Shown: positions 47,020-55,717 of the stretch, one piece after another | Layout: every line of letters begins with the position of its first letter | How positions within the stretch are numbered: position 1 is the first letter of the stretch | DNA from: Rhizobium leguminosarum bv. trifolii WSM2297 | Lineage (GTDB): Bacteria > Pseudomonadota > Alphaproteobacteria > Rhizobiales > Rhizobiaceae | Direction: 5' to 3' | Assembly (NCBI RefSeq): GCF_000271845.1 | Contig: NZ_JH719395.1 | Location: 3,792,361-3,856,360 of the forward strand | Length of the DNA stretch: 64,000 nucleotides | The notes under the pieces: generated by a model | What the model saw: only the letters and a program-made list of their open reading frames with translations | Databases searched by the model: none | What the model was told of the DNA's origin: nothing | Program-made: the position numbers and the translations under genes

Positions 47020-48549
47020 TCACTCCCCCCAAGAAACCCCAGACAACACATTCGACGGGATCGGCTCGTTCTCCCACAACCCCTTCAGCTTCTTGTCCCA
47101 GACGCCGAGTTTCGGCATGACGAAGAGGTAGAGCGCCGGCACGTCCTCGGCGAGGATCTTCTGCGCTTCGCCATAGATCGCGTTCTGCGCGGTGGGATCG
47201 GCAGTTTCCTGGACCTTCTTCATCAGCGCGTTGAAGGTCGGGTTCTTGTAATTGAAATAATAGGGATCCCTGGCATAGATGTCGATGTCGAGCGGCTCGG
47301 CATGGGCGACGATGGTCATGTCGAAGTTACGGTCCTTCATGATGTCCTGGACCCATTTCGCCGGGAATTCGGTCGGTTCGATATTCATCGTCACGCCGAT
47401 CTCGGCAAACATCGCCTGCATCACCTGAGCGCTGCGCGGCGCATAAGCCATTTGCGGCGATTTGATCGTGAAGGTGAAGCCGTTGGGATAACCGGCTTCC
47501 GCAAGCAGCGCCTTGGCCTTCTCGACGTCATAGGGAAGCACGCCTGTCGTATCCTGATAGCCAGGATCGTTCGGCGTGTAGTGGCTGCCGATCGGCGTGC
47601 CGAGGCCGGACCATGCGCCGTCGATCACCGTCTTCCGGTCGATCGCCATCATCAGCGCCTGGCGGACCCGTTTGTCGTCGAAGGGCTTCTTGACATTGTT
47701 CATGCCGGCGATGACCTTGAGCTCGGTATTGCCGATCCTGGTGACGAGCCGCGCATCGCCGTCGAAAGAACTCATCAACTCGGGTGCGGCAAATTCCGGA
47801 AAGGCGTCGAGATCGCCGGATTTCAGCGCGGCCGCCTGCGCCTGCGGATCGGCGATGAAGCGGAACGTCACCTTGTCGAGCTTGGCCGCCACATCCTTGT
47901 TCCAGTAGTCGGCATTCTTTTCCAGCTCGACCTTGTCGCCCTTCGCCCAGCCGGCGAATTTGAAGGGACCGGTGCCGATCGGCGTCACCTTGTCGTCGGC
48001 AGCCGTCTTCGGTGCGACCATCACCGAGGCCGGCCAGCCGAGCCAGTAGATCAGGCTTCCCGTCGGCGCCGAGAGATGCAGCACCAGCGTTTCGGTATCG
48101 GGCGTATCGATCGAGGCGATCGAGGCGAAGAAGCGCTTCTGCGGATTGACCGAATCCGCGCCGCGGGCGCGGTCGAGCGAAAACTTGGCCGCCGTCGCAT
48201 CGAAGGCTTCGCCGTCATGGAATTTGACGCCGGTCTGCAGCTTGAACGTATAGGTGAGGCCATCCGGCGAAATCTCCCAGCTTTTCGCCAGTTGCGGCTG
48301 GATCTTGCCGGACTGGTCGATCGTCACCAGCCCCTCGAACACGTTCTGCCAGGTCACCTGGCCGATTGCCACAGGTGCGGCGCTCGTCGGGTCGAGGCCG
48401 GTCGGCTCGACGCTCATGCCGATGTTGAGCGTCGTTTTTGCCGCTTCCGCCGGCGTCATCGCCGTCATCACGACGCCGGCTGAAAGTGCGGCGGCGAGGG
48501 AAAGTCGCCGGACGAAGCGCGACGGCGCAAAAGAAAGCTCGATCATCAT
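47020..48549 (-). CDS. Peptide-type ABC transporter substrate-binding protein
   Basis: 509 residues, SBP_bac_5. The signal peptide ends about residue 36 (TPAEAA/KTTLNIG). Conserved blocks: SVEPTGLDPTSAAPVAIGQVTWQNVFEGLVTID, KSWEISPDGLTYTFKLQTGVKFHDGEAFDA and TPIGTGPFKFAGWAKGD. AGGGA lies before the ATG pair. It follows a LysR gene and its dyad-rich promoter region. Ligand unknown; a peptide or peptide-like amide fits the amidase neighbour. Confidence 0.92.
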   Translation of the reverse strand: MMIELSFAPSRFVRRLSLAAALSAGVVMTAMTPAEAAKTTLNIGMSVEPTGLDPTSAAPVAIGQVTWQNVFEGLVTIDQSGKIQPQLAKSWEISPDGLTYTFKLQTGVKFHDGEAFDATAAKFSLDRARGADSVNPQKRFFASIASIDTPDTETLVLHLSAPTGSLIYWLGWPASVMVAPKTAADDKVTPIGTGPFKFAGWAKGDKVELEKNADYWNKDVAAKLDKVTFRFIADPQAQAAALKSGDLDAFPEFAAPELMSSFDGDARLVTRIGNTELKVIAGMNNVKKPFDDKRVRQALMMAIDRKTVIDGAWSGLGTPIGSHYTPNDPGYQDTTGVLPYDVEKAKALLAEAGYPNGFTFTIKSPQMAYAPRSAQVMQAMFAEIGVTMNIEPTEFPAKWVQDIMKDRNFDMTIVAHAEPLDIDIYARDPYYFNYKNPTFNALMKKVQETADPTAQNAIYGEAQKILAEDVPALYLFVMPKLGVWDKKLKGLWENEPIPSNVLSGVSWGE

Positions 48550-48613
48550 GTTCCCTGTCTGGCCGCGCTCGCCGGCGAAGGCCCTTTTGCAAAGAGATTG
48601 ACACTAGGCCGGT

Positions 48614-48663
48614 GCACACACAATGACAATTTTGTGTGCTCAGTGTAGCCGAAAAAGCTACAC
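48614..48663. promoter_or_regulatory. Two dyads upstream of the binding-protein gene
   Basis: Dyad 1: GCACACACAA (48614-48623) with TTTTGTGTGC (48630-48639), one mismatch. Dyad 2: GTGTAGC (48643-48649) with GCTACAC (48657-48663), perfect, 7-base spacer. Both lie 64-114 bases before the SBP start, where LysR-type activators usually bind. The adjacent LysR regulator is the natural candidate. Confidence 0.55.
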
Positions 48664-48695
48664 AGCAAATCCGACACCAATGCAAGCCGGGAGGC

Positions 48696-49616
48696 TCAGT
48701 CTTTCGTATCGGGGCGGCGGCTGGTGCGTTCGCGCATGAACCTCTCGATGAAGTCCAGCAGCTTCGTCGCCGCGAAGGAGAGCTGCCGGTCCGGCGCGAC
48801 GCAGAGATCGACATGGGTGCGGATGCCGGTCTTGCCGGCGAGCGGAATGGCCAGCAGATGGCCCGCCTCGATCTCGCGGCGGACTGTCAGCGCCGGCAGC
48901 AGCGTGGCGGCAGCACCGCTGAGCACGAGTTCCTTCAGCATTTCGAGCGAACTGGTGACGAAGACAGGATCAAGGTTCAGCCCCTCTTTCTCGAACAGCG
49001 CGTCGAAGGCCTGGCGGAAGCCGAAGGATTGATCCGGCAGCGCCAATGCGTAGTCGGCGAGCTTCCTGATGGGGATTTCGGCATGCGCGGCAGCCGGATG
49101 CTGCGGCATGACGATGAGATCATAGGCGATCTCGGAGCGCAGCCGCACCTTGGTGCCTGAGATGACAGGCGCAAACAACGTTACCGCAATATCCGCCTCG
49201 GCACTGTTGACGGCGTCGACCGCCTGCCGCGCGCTGGTGATCGTCACGCTAAAACGCAGCTGCGGATATTTCAGGCTGAATTCGGCAAGCGCCGGAGCCA
49301 GGAGATTGGCGACGGTCGCACCGTTGGCATAGATGCTGACCCGGCCGCGCTGCAGGCCCTTCAGGTCTTCGATCAGCTGCTGCACGTGGTCGAGTTCGCG
49401 CAGCGTCCGCCCGGCGCGAGCGGCAAGCAACTCGCCGGCCGCCGTCAGCTTGACGCCGCGGGCGCTGCGTTCGACGAGCGGCGCGCCGAAATGATATTCG
49501 AGGTTCTCGATCTGCCGGCTGATTGCCGTCGGCGCGACGTTGAGGTTCTCGGCTGCCTGGCGCATCGAATTGGTCCTGACCAGTTCGTCGAAATACATCA
49601 GCGCCCGGATCTGCAT
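48696..49616 (-). CDS. LysR-family transcriptional regulator
   Basis: 306 residues. An N-terminal winged helix (about 1-60: LMYFDELVRTNSMRQAAENLNVAPTAISRQIENLEYHFGAPLVER) is followed by the LysR substrate-binding domain. It is transcribed on the same strand as the binding-protein gene that follows after 146 bases, with inverted repeats between. It most likely controls the peptide transport/amidase unit; the effector is unknown. Confidence 0.9.
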   Translation of the reverse strand: MQIRALMYFDELVRTNSMRQAAENLNVAPTAISRQIENLEYHFGAPLVERSARGVKLTAAGELLAARAGRTLRELDHVQQLIEDLKGLQRGRVSIYANGATVANLLAPALAEFSLKYPQLRFSVTITSARQAVDAVNSAEADIAVTLFAPVISGTKVRLRSEIAYDLIVMPQHPAAAHAEIPIRKLADYALALPDQSFGFRQAFDALFEKEGLNLDPVFVTSSLEMLKELVLSGAAATLLPALTVRREIEAGHLLAIPLAGKTGIRTHVDLCVAPDRQLSFAATKLLDFIERFMRERTSRRPDTKD

Positions 49617-49671
49617 TCACGTTTCTCCGCCATTCGGCATATTCGATCTCTCGGATTCCCACCCTATTCAA

Positions 49672-50667
49672 TCAGTCGCCGGTAAGGTAGCGGTCGCGCC
49701 ATGCCTTTTGCGCGCCCTCGACCGGAAGGGCACTCGCCATGTAGACGCCGCGGGCGATCGCCCGGGCCATGACGATGGTGGCAAGATGGCAAAGCTCCAT
49801 CAGGCTCGCCATGTCGTCTCGGCGATGCCCGGCCGTCGAAGCGGCAAAGACGGTGTCGCCGTCGAGGGGCAGGTGCGCCGGCAGCAGCGCCCGGGCAAGA
49901 CCGTCATGGCCGGCGAGCGAAAGCCGATGCGCCTCGGCCTTGGTCAGCTGCGCGTCGGTCACCACCGCGCCGATCGTCGTCGCCGGCCCGTCCATGCCCT
50001 TGAGCCGCATCCGGTGATCGGCGATCGCAGGCATGCCGAGGCCGCCGAATTCGGCGTCTTTTTCGAAGGGTGCCGCCCAGAAATGCGGCCCGTCACCGAT
50101 CGTTGCGGAGCCGAGCGCATTGACGGCGACGATCGCCGCGACACGATGGCCGGCGCTGCTGACGGCGCTGGCCGAGCCGAGCCCGCCCTTGCAGGTGGAT
50201 GTCGTCGCCCCGGTCCCGGCGCCGGCGGTGCCGAGCCCAAATGCGCCCTTTGCGGCAGCCTTCAACGCAGCATAACCCATGTCGCGATAGGGTGAGTGCA
50301 GCCCCCAATCCTTGTCGCCGCCGTTCAGCAGGTCCATCAGGATCGCCTGCGGCACGATCGGTATGCGCACTGGCCCGACGGTGAAGCCGCGGCCGAGTTC
50401 GCGCAATCCCGCCTGCACGCCGCCGGCGGCATCGAGCCCGAAGGCCGAGCCGCCGGAGAGCACGAAGGCATCGACGGCGTTGACGGTCATCGACGGGTCG
50501 AGCAGGCTCGTATCGCGCCCGCCCGGCGCACCGCCGAGCACCGTGCCGGATGCAACGGCCGGTTCGTCGAAGACGATGACCGTGACGCCGGAACCGAGCA
50601 CGAGATCGGTCGCATGGCCGACGGAAACGCCGTCGATGTCGGTGAGCAGATTGAGAAGATCGGGCAA
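49672..50667 (-). CDS. P1-family (S58, DmpA-type) peptidase
   Basis: About 331 residues. The family self-cleaves before a Ser/Thr nucleophile to make aminopeptidases that act on D-amino acid or beta-peptides and amides. Seen: DGVSVGHATD, GGAPGGRDTSLLDP, AFVLSGGSAFGLDAAGGV and AGAGTGATTSTCKGGLGSAS; NALGS is a candidate cleavage/nucleophile site (I am not sure of the exact residue). No ATG opens it; TTG 50667 with AAGGA 8 bases upstream fits best, and a TTG at 50718 gives a longer form. It precedes the LysR gene by 55 bases. Confidence 0.8.
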   Translation of the reverse strand: MPDLLNLLTDIDGVSVGHATDLVLGSGVTVIVFDEPAVASGTVLGGAPGGRDTSLLDPSMTVNAVDAFVLSGGSAFGLDAAGGVQAGLRELGRGFTVGPVRIPIVPQAILMDLLNGGDKDWGLHSPYRDMGYAALKAAAKGAFGLGTAGAGTGATTSTCKGGLGSASAVSSAGHRVAAIVAVNALGSATIGDGPHFWAAPFEKDAEFGGLGMPAIADHRMRLKGMDGPATTIGAVVTDAQLTKAEAHRLSLAGHDGLARALLPAHLPLDGDTVFAASTAGHRRDDMASLMELCHLATIVMARAIARGVYMASALPVEGAQKAWRDRYLTGD

Positions 50668-50724
50668 GGGCGGATCCTTATGCGGAAAGGCCGCCGATAG
50701 GACTGCAATTGCCCTCAAAAAACA

Positions 50725-50752
50725 AGACCGGCCCCTTGGCAGGACCGGTCAC
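50725..50752 (-). terminator. Terminator after the small conserved protein gene
   Basis: GACCGG (50729-50734) pairs with CCGGTC (50745-50750). Read on the minus strand, the stem is followed by TTGTTTTTTG. It ends the transcript of the small gene at 50790 and isolates it from the peptidase gene. Confidence 0.65.
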
Positions 50753-50789
50753 ATCAGGAAGCCGCAAAATCGGGAGCGGCCGCATGCCG

Positions 50790-50984
50790 TCAGGCATGAA
50801 GCGGCTTCGGATGACGGCGGGTCATCAGATCGTGGATGGCCAGCCGCACCTCATCGGGCGAGCCGAAACGCTGCTCGTCGAGGTCGTGGACATGAAATTT
50901 CACAGCGATGAATTTCAGCCGATCTTCGTCGGGAATTACGATCCCGACGGGAACGCCTGCATATTCGATAACTTGCTTCTTCAT
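50790..50984 (-). CDS. Small conserved rhizobial protein
   Basis: 64 residues: MKKQVIEYAGVPVGIVIPDE, then RLKFIAVKFHVHDLDEQRFGSPDEVRLAIHDLM. TAGGAG is 9 bases before ATG 50984, and a terminator follows. The compact alpha/beta pattern and good start signals argue for a real gene. No function is known to me; similar short proteins occur in related rhizobia (recollection). Confidence 0.65.
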   Translation of the reverse strand: MKKQVIEYAGVPVGIVIPDEDRLKFIAVKFHVHDLDEQRFGSPDEVRLAIHDLMTRRHPKPLHA

Positions 50985-51505
50985 AGATAGAACTCCTACC
51001 GCGCGACATGCGCAGCCATGGCGAATTGACTTGTCTGGTACCGTTGAAAGGAGGACGAACGTCACATTCGACAGTTCGGGCGGGAGAGGGCGCCCGGACG
51101 GTCATTGCCAAGCACAGATCGCCCAAGGAGATCGGCGAGAATATCGATGTTTATCATACTCGTTCCTTGCGTTGGCGTTGCACTTGAATGGTCCCGGAAG
51201 AACCCGGGGCCGGCGGTGGCTGCCTGAGATAATCTACTAATTTGGTAGAGATTACCCGGTAACCTGTCAGAAACATATTCCGAAACGTGTCAAAATATCG
51301 ACGATCCGAAAAAATTCATTCCACCTTCAGTCAAACTTACGGAAAGAAACATATCAGCTCTTCGTAAAATTCGCATGACAGAATCTCAACTCTTTCGACC
51401 GTCGCGGCAGACATAGGAAGCCTCGCTGATTCAGGCAATGGGCCGTTTCGTTAAAAATCGAAATGCCTCGAAATGACCGATTTGGTTAATACGGGAAAGG
51501 CCCGC
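50985..51505. other. AT-rich intergenic region of about 520 bases
   Basis: No gene is convincing. The stretch 51230-51480 is unusually AT-rich for this genome, with an imperfect dyad around 51231-51256 (AATCTACTAATTTGGTAGAGATT). It probably holds the promoter of the small gene at 50984, and the 3' end of the fusion gene's transcript lies at its right side. Confidence 0.4.
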
Positions 51506-54427
51506 TCACCAGCCTTCGTCGAGCACCTTTTCCAGCATGTCTACGAAGAAATCGGCGCTTTCGATGCTGAGGCAGAGCGGCGGTTTGATCTTCAGCACAT
51601 TTTGGTGATCGCCGGTCGGCTGCATGATCACGCCGAGATCGAGCAGCCGGTCGCAGATGGCGGCCGTCTCTTCCGTCGCCGGCTCCAGCGTCGTTCTGTC
51701 GCGGACGAATTCGAGGCCGAGATAAAGGCCCATGCCGTGCACGGCCCCGGCGATCGGGTAGCGGTCGATCAGTGCGGCAAGCCGCGCCTTCAGATGATCG
51801 CCGACCGTGCGGGCATTTTCCTGCAACGCCTCCTCGGCCATGATGTCGAGCACCGTCATGCCGGCGACGCAGCTGACCGGGCTGCCGCCCGTGGACGAAA
51901 AGAAGGTGCCCTCTTTCTCCAGCGACCCGGCGATCTCCCGTGTGGTGATGACGGCGCCGAGCGGATGGCCGTTGCCCATGCCCTTGGCGATGGTGATGAT
52001 ATCGGGCACGACGCCTTGCTGTTCGAAGCCCCAGAAATAATGGCCGAGCCTGGAATAACCGACCTGCACCTCATCGGCGATGCAGAGGCCGCCGCGGGCG
52101 CGCACTCCAGCATAGACCTGGCCGAGATACCCGTCCGGCAGTGGAATGCCGCCGGCATTACCGTAGACCGATTCGCAGATGAAGCCGGCAAGGCCCTCGC
52201 CGCCGGCATCGATCGCCTCCAGCACCGGCGTTATGGCGCCGAGATAGGCCGCCGCCGTATCGGGACCGCGGAATGCGCCGCGATAGGTATTCGGCGAAAC
52301 GACGGCATGCACCCAGTCGGGCCTTGTGGTCGGCGCCTGCGGATTGTCGGCGATCGAGGTGGAGACGGCGTCGCTCGCCGCCGACCAGCCATGATAGGCT
52401 TCGAGCAGGCAGAGCATATTGCGGGCGCCGCTGTGAGCCTGCGCCAGCCGGATCGCCAGATCGTTCGCCTCCGAGCCGCTGTTGACGAGGAAGACCGTGT
52501 CGAGCCCATCCGGGGCCAGTGCGGCGAGGCGTTCCGAAAATTCCGTGATCGCGGCGTAGTGGAAGCGCGAATTGGTGTTTAGCCGCAGCCATTGGGCGCT
52601 GATCGCCGCTGCGAGCTTTGGATGGCCGTGGCCGAGAATGGAGACGTTGTTGACCATGTCGAGATAGGCGCGGCCCTCGACGTCGAACAAATGCTCCCGC
52701 CAGCCGCGCTCGATTTGCGGCGGCGCCGCGTAATAATTCTTCTGCGCCCCTGCGAGATGCGCCTGCCGCTTGGCGAGCAGCTCGGCGGTCTCAGGTTTCG
52801 GCGCATCGGCTCCGGGGTCGAGAAGCAGCGCGGGAGAAGGGCAGAGCACAGACCAGGCCGCTGCCTCGCGCGGTGTGGCAAAGAGCGGCGGCTCAAGCCC
52901 GGCGACGCTGCAAAGCTGCACGCGCAGCCCGCCGAGCGACGAAGCCTCTCCGACAACCGCGCCGAGTGGGTCGCCGCTGGCAACCTCGGCTTCATTCTCG
53001 ACCGAGAGGTCGAGCCCGTCGAGGTGCAGGGTCATGCCGTCGCCGGTCAGCGTCAGATGCTGGTCCTTCCAGCCGATCCGGCCGGCAAAGGGCGCGGCGA
53101 CCGCGCTGCCGGCGGCAAGGCATATGTCGACATGCAGGGCGCTGGTCGCCTGTCTTCCGGCGGTTCCGGCGCGGGAAAGCCGATATTCGCCGTAGCGCGT
53201 CGCTGCCGTACCGTTTTCGGTCGCAGCGCGGGCCAGCAGCCGCCAGTCCATGTCGGCATTCAGCCAGTTGCCGGCGGAAAGATGCGGGCTCCGCACCCCA
53301 AGATCGACATAGGCGATCGCGGCAGGATCGATGTCAGGTAGCAGCGGCAGCCATCCCGACGTTTCCGGGGTCGCAATATCCGCGCCGGCTGCCTTGAGGA
53401 TCGCGGCTTCCATCAATTCGAAGGGAACGGACATTGCCGTATCGAAGATCGCCCACTCGCGGTCGAGATTGCCGCGGGCATAGTCATTATCCGGATCGAC
53501 TGAAATCTGCTGTTCGCCGCTGGCGACGAGAATGACCGCGCGCGCGACGACCAATGGCCAGAGTGCCTTCAGCTCCTCCTCGGTCAGCGGATAGATCGCC
53601 TGATAGGCAGTGACGGCAGGCAGGATATGAAAAGGGTCGCCCTCTGCCTGGTGCAGCAGCGAAGCGCAGGTGACGGCGAGGTCGCCGACCAGCCAGCCGC
53701 GGATGATGTCGCCGAAATCGATTACCCCGTCGGGAATGGTGTGGCCATGGGCATTGCGGTGACCGACGACATTGTCGCCGGTGACGTCGTGATGCACCGC
53801 CTGCAGCCGAAGCGATGGCGCCAAGGGCTGGATGCGGCGAACGGCCATCACCATGGTCTTGGCGATCCGGTCGCGCGCGGCGCTGTCGGTGATGGCGGAA
53901 AGCAGCTGCACCGCGACCGGCCCGGCCCGCCGGAGATCCCATTGCAGGCTGCGGTCGAGGCCGGGATGGTTGAAATCGGCGAGCGCCTGCGCCAGCCTCG
54001 CGCAGAGCGCGCCGAGTGCGGCAACGGAGGCCGGCGCCAGGTAGGTCAGCTCCGCCAGCCCCCGGCCTTCCAGATATTCCAACAGCCGGACTTGGTAGCC
54101 CTGTCCGCGCAGGGTCAGGACGACGATCTCCCGCCCGTCATTGGTTGCGATCACATTGGGAACGCGTGGCGCATCCTGCTTGCTCTTGAGGTGGTGGATC
54201 GCGGCATTCTGCGCTTCGAGTTCGCGGGTCTCGTAGGCGGCATGGCAGACCTTCAGGACGTAGCGGCCGCGATCACTATCGACGCGGTAGTTCCGATCCT
54301 GCTGGCTGCCGAGTTCGGCAATGGTGCCGGACAGACTGTAATGGGCAAGAAGGATCTCTTCCGCGTCGGCAGCGGTCACGTCGGGACGCGGCAGCGCCAT
54401 GCGATCAACAAGCGCCTCGTCGGTCAT
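51506..54427 (-). CDS. Kinase / M23-like barrel / class III aminotransferase fusion
   Basis: 973 residues, three parts. Residues about 20-340 form an APH-type kinase: HHDVTGDN at 212-219 has the H-x-D....N catalytic pattern, and DFGD at 238-241 binds metal. About 410-530 resembles an M23/lipoyl-like barrel (LHVDICLAAGSAVAAPFAGRIG), but the HxH zinc signature is replaced by LRVQL. Residues about 550-973 are a PLP class III aminotransferase-fold enzyme with VNSGSEANDLAIRLA, IADEVQVGYSR and Lys815 in TIAKGMGNGHPLG. The combination matches sugar- or amino-alcohol kinase plus phospho-lyase logic (AGPHD1 plus AGXT2L type): phosphorylate, then eliminate phosphate and ammonia. The substrate is inferred only. 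GGGAGGGG precedes the ATG. Confidence 0.88.
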   Translation of the reverse strand: MTDEALVDRMALPRPDVTAADAEEILLAHYSLSGTIAELGSQQDRNYRVDSDRGRYVLKVCHAAYETRELEAQNAAIHHLKSKQDAPRVPNVIATNDGREIVVLTLRGQGYQVRLLEYLEGRGLAELTYLAPASVAALGALCARLAQALADFNHPGLDRSLQWDLRRAGPVAVQLLSAITDSAARDRIAKTMVMAVRRIQPLAPSLRLQAVHHDVTGDNVVGHRNAHGHTIPDGVIDFGDIIRGWLVGDLAVTCASLLHQAEGDPFHILPAVTAYQAIYPLTEEELKALWPLVVARAVILVASGEQQISVDPDNDYARGNLDREWAIFDTAMSVPFELMEAAILKAAGADIATPETSGWLPLLPDIDPAAIAYVDLGVRSPHLSAGNWLNADMDWRLLARAATENGTAATRYGEYRLSRAGTAGRQATSALHVDICLAAGSAVAAPFAGRIGWKDQHLTLTGDGMTLHLDGLDLSVENEAEVASGDPLGAVVGEASSLGGLRVQLCSVAGLEPPLFATPREAAAWSVLCPSPALLLDPGADAPKPETAELLAKRQAHLAGAQKNYYAAPPQIERGWREHLFDVEGRAYLDMVNNVSILGHGHPKLAAAISAQWLRLNTNSRFHYAAITEFSERLAALAPDGLDTVFLVNSGSEANDLAIRLAQAHSGARNMLCLLEAYHGWSAASDAVSTSIADNPQAPTTRPDWVHAVVSPNTYRGAFRGPDTAAAYLGAITPVLEAIDAGGEGLAGFICESVYGNAGGIPLPDGYLGQVYAGVRARGGLCIADEVQVGYSRLGHYFWGFEQQGVVPDIITIAKGMGNGHPLGAVITTREIAGSLEKEGTFFSSTGGSPVSCVAGMTVLDIMAEEALQENARTVGDHLKARLAALIDRYPIAGAVHGMGLYLGLEFVRDRTTLEPATEETAAICDRLLDLGVIMQPTGDHQNVLKIKPPLCLSIESADFFVDMLEKVLDEGW

Positions 54428-54541
54428 GACACCCCTCCCGCAGCATGATTCGATTACCTATTGAAAGAGATAATCAAGTACTTGCCGCTGGCAGGCAACG
54501 GGCGATTGTCGTTTGCCAGCAAAAGAGATGCCGCGCCGGAC

Positions 54542-55426
54542 TCAACCCATGCGTTCGGACGCGTAGCTGCCGGGGCTGGCCGGGAAGACCACGGTGCGGT
54601 TGCCGTTGATGAAGGTGCGGTGGTGGATATGGGCGTGGATGGCGCGCGCCAGCACCTGGCTTTCGACATCGCGGCCGATCGAGACGTAATCGTCGGGCGA
54701 CTGCGCGTGGGTGATGCGTGCCGTGTCCTGCTCGATGATCGGGCCTTCGTCGAGATCGGCGGTGACGTAATGGGCGGTTGCCCCGATCAGCTTGACGCCG
54801 CGGCCATAGGCCTGCTTGTAGGGATTGGCGCCCTTGAAGCTCGGCAGGAAGGAATGGTGGATGTTGATGATCTTGCCCGACATCTTCTGGCACATTTCGT
54901 CCGACAGGATCTGCATGTAGCGGGCAAGCACGATCAACTCGGTGCCGGTCTGCTCGGCCACATCCATGATACGGGCTTCGGCCTGAACCTTGTTGGCCTT
55001 GGTGACCGGAATATGGTGGAAGGGAATGTCGTGATTGACCACGACCTTCTGGTAGTCGAAATGGTTGGAAACGACGCCGACGATATCGATCGGCAGCGCG
55101 CCGATCTTCCATCGGTAGAGCAGGTCGTTGAGGCAATGGCCGAAGCGCGACACCATCAGCAGCACCTTCATGCGCTTCTCGCTGTCGTGAAACTCGTACT
55201 CCATCTCGAAGGGTGCTGCGACGGCTGAAAAATCGGCGCCGATCTCGCTGCCGGAAAGCCCCTCTTCCGAAATGAAGCTGACACGCATGAAGAACTTGCC
55301 AGTATCGAGATCGTCGAACTGCGAGCTGTCGATGATGTTGCAGCCCTTGTCGGCCAGATAGCTCGAAATCGCCGCAACGATGCCGCGCGTCGACTTGCAG
55401 GATACCGTCAATACATAGCTTCTCAT
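54542..55426 (-). CDS. purU: Formyltetrahydrofolate deformylase
   Basis: Hydrolyses 10-formyl-THF to formate and THF, balancing the one-carbon pool. 294 residues: ACT domain (about 1-85: VLTVSCKSTRGIVAAISSYLADKGCNI) and formyltransferase-type domain (about 88-294). The catalytic block INIHHSFLPSFKGANPYKQAYGRGVKLIGATAHYVTADLDEGPII contains the HxSxLPxF motif and Asp. A good ribosome site (GAGGAAGGGAAAG) precedes the ATG. It lies 114 bases upstream of the fusion gene on the same strand, and cotranscription is possible. Confidence 0.94.
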   Translation of the reverse strand: MRSYVLTVSCKSTRGIVAAISSYLADKGCNIIDSSQFDDLDTGKFFMRVSFISEEGLSGSEIGADFSAVAAPFEMEYEFHDSEKRMKVLLMVSRFGHCLNDLLYRWKIGALPIDIVGVVSNHFDYQKVVVNHDIPFHHIPVTKANKVQAEARIMDVAEQTGTELIVLARYMQILSDEMCQKMSGKIINIHHSFLPSFKGANPYKQAYGRGVKLIGATAHYVTADLDEGPIIEQDTARITHAQSPDDYVSIGRDVESQVLARAIHAHIHHRTFINGNRTVVFPASPGSYASERMG

Positions 55427-55717
55427 GTCTTTCCCTCTTCCCTCTCCAAGACCGCCGCCGTGCTTAAATCAAAGCCCGGGCGGCGAATAGGTCGGCACGC
55501 TTTCATTCATGCGACAAATTGCAAGACAAACCATCACGTTCCTGCAAGTTCTCTCATCGCCGGTGTCAGCTTAGGAGAAGTTACTGGAAAAGTTGTGCCG
55601 CCAGCGCCGCCGGGATGTGTATTCTCGCCTTCAGTGGCTGAAACTAAAGCATGCCGCGCAAAGCTGTTGACCAGTTTGCGACATCGAGATGCGGGAAACC
55701 AAGGATCACGACATGTT
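55427..55717. other. Intergenic region purU / acyltransferase
   Basis: 291 bases. I see no gene, clear terminator or repeat. It separates purU from the polysaccharide cluster and should contain the purU promoter. Confidence 0.4.

Noticed and set aside
46933..48483. 516-codon plus-strand frame opposite the binding-protein gene
   Set aside because: Shadow of the SBP_bac_5 gene; no signals, and the residues are mostly Arg/Asp/His.
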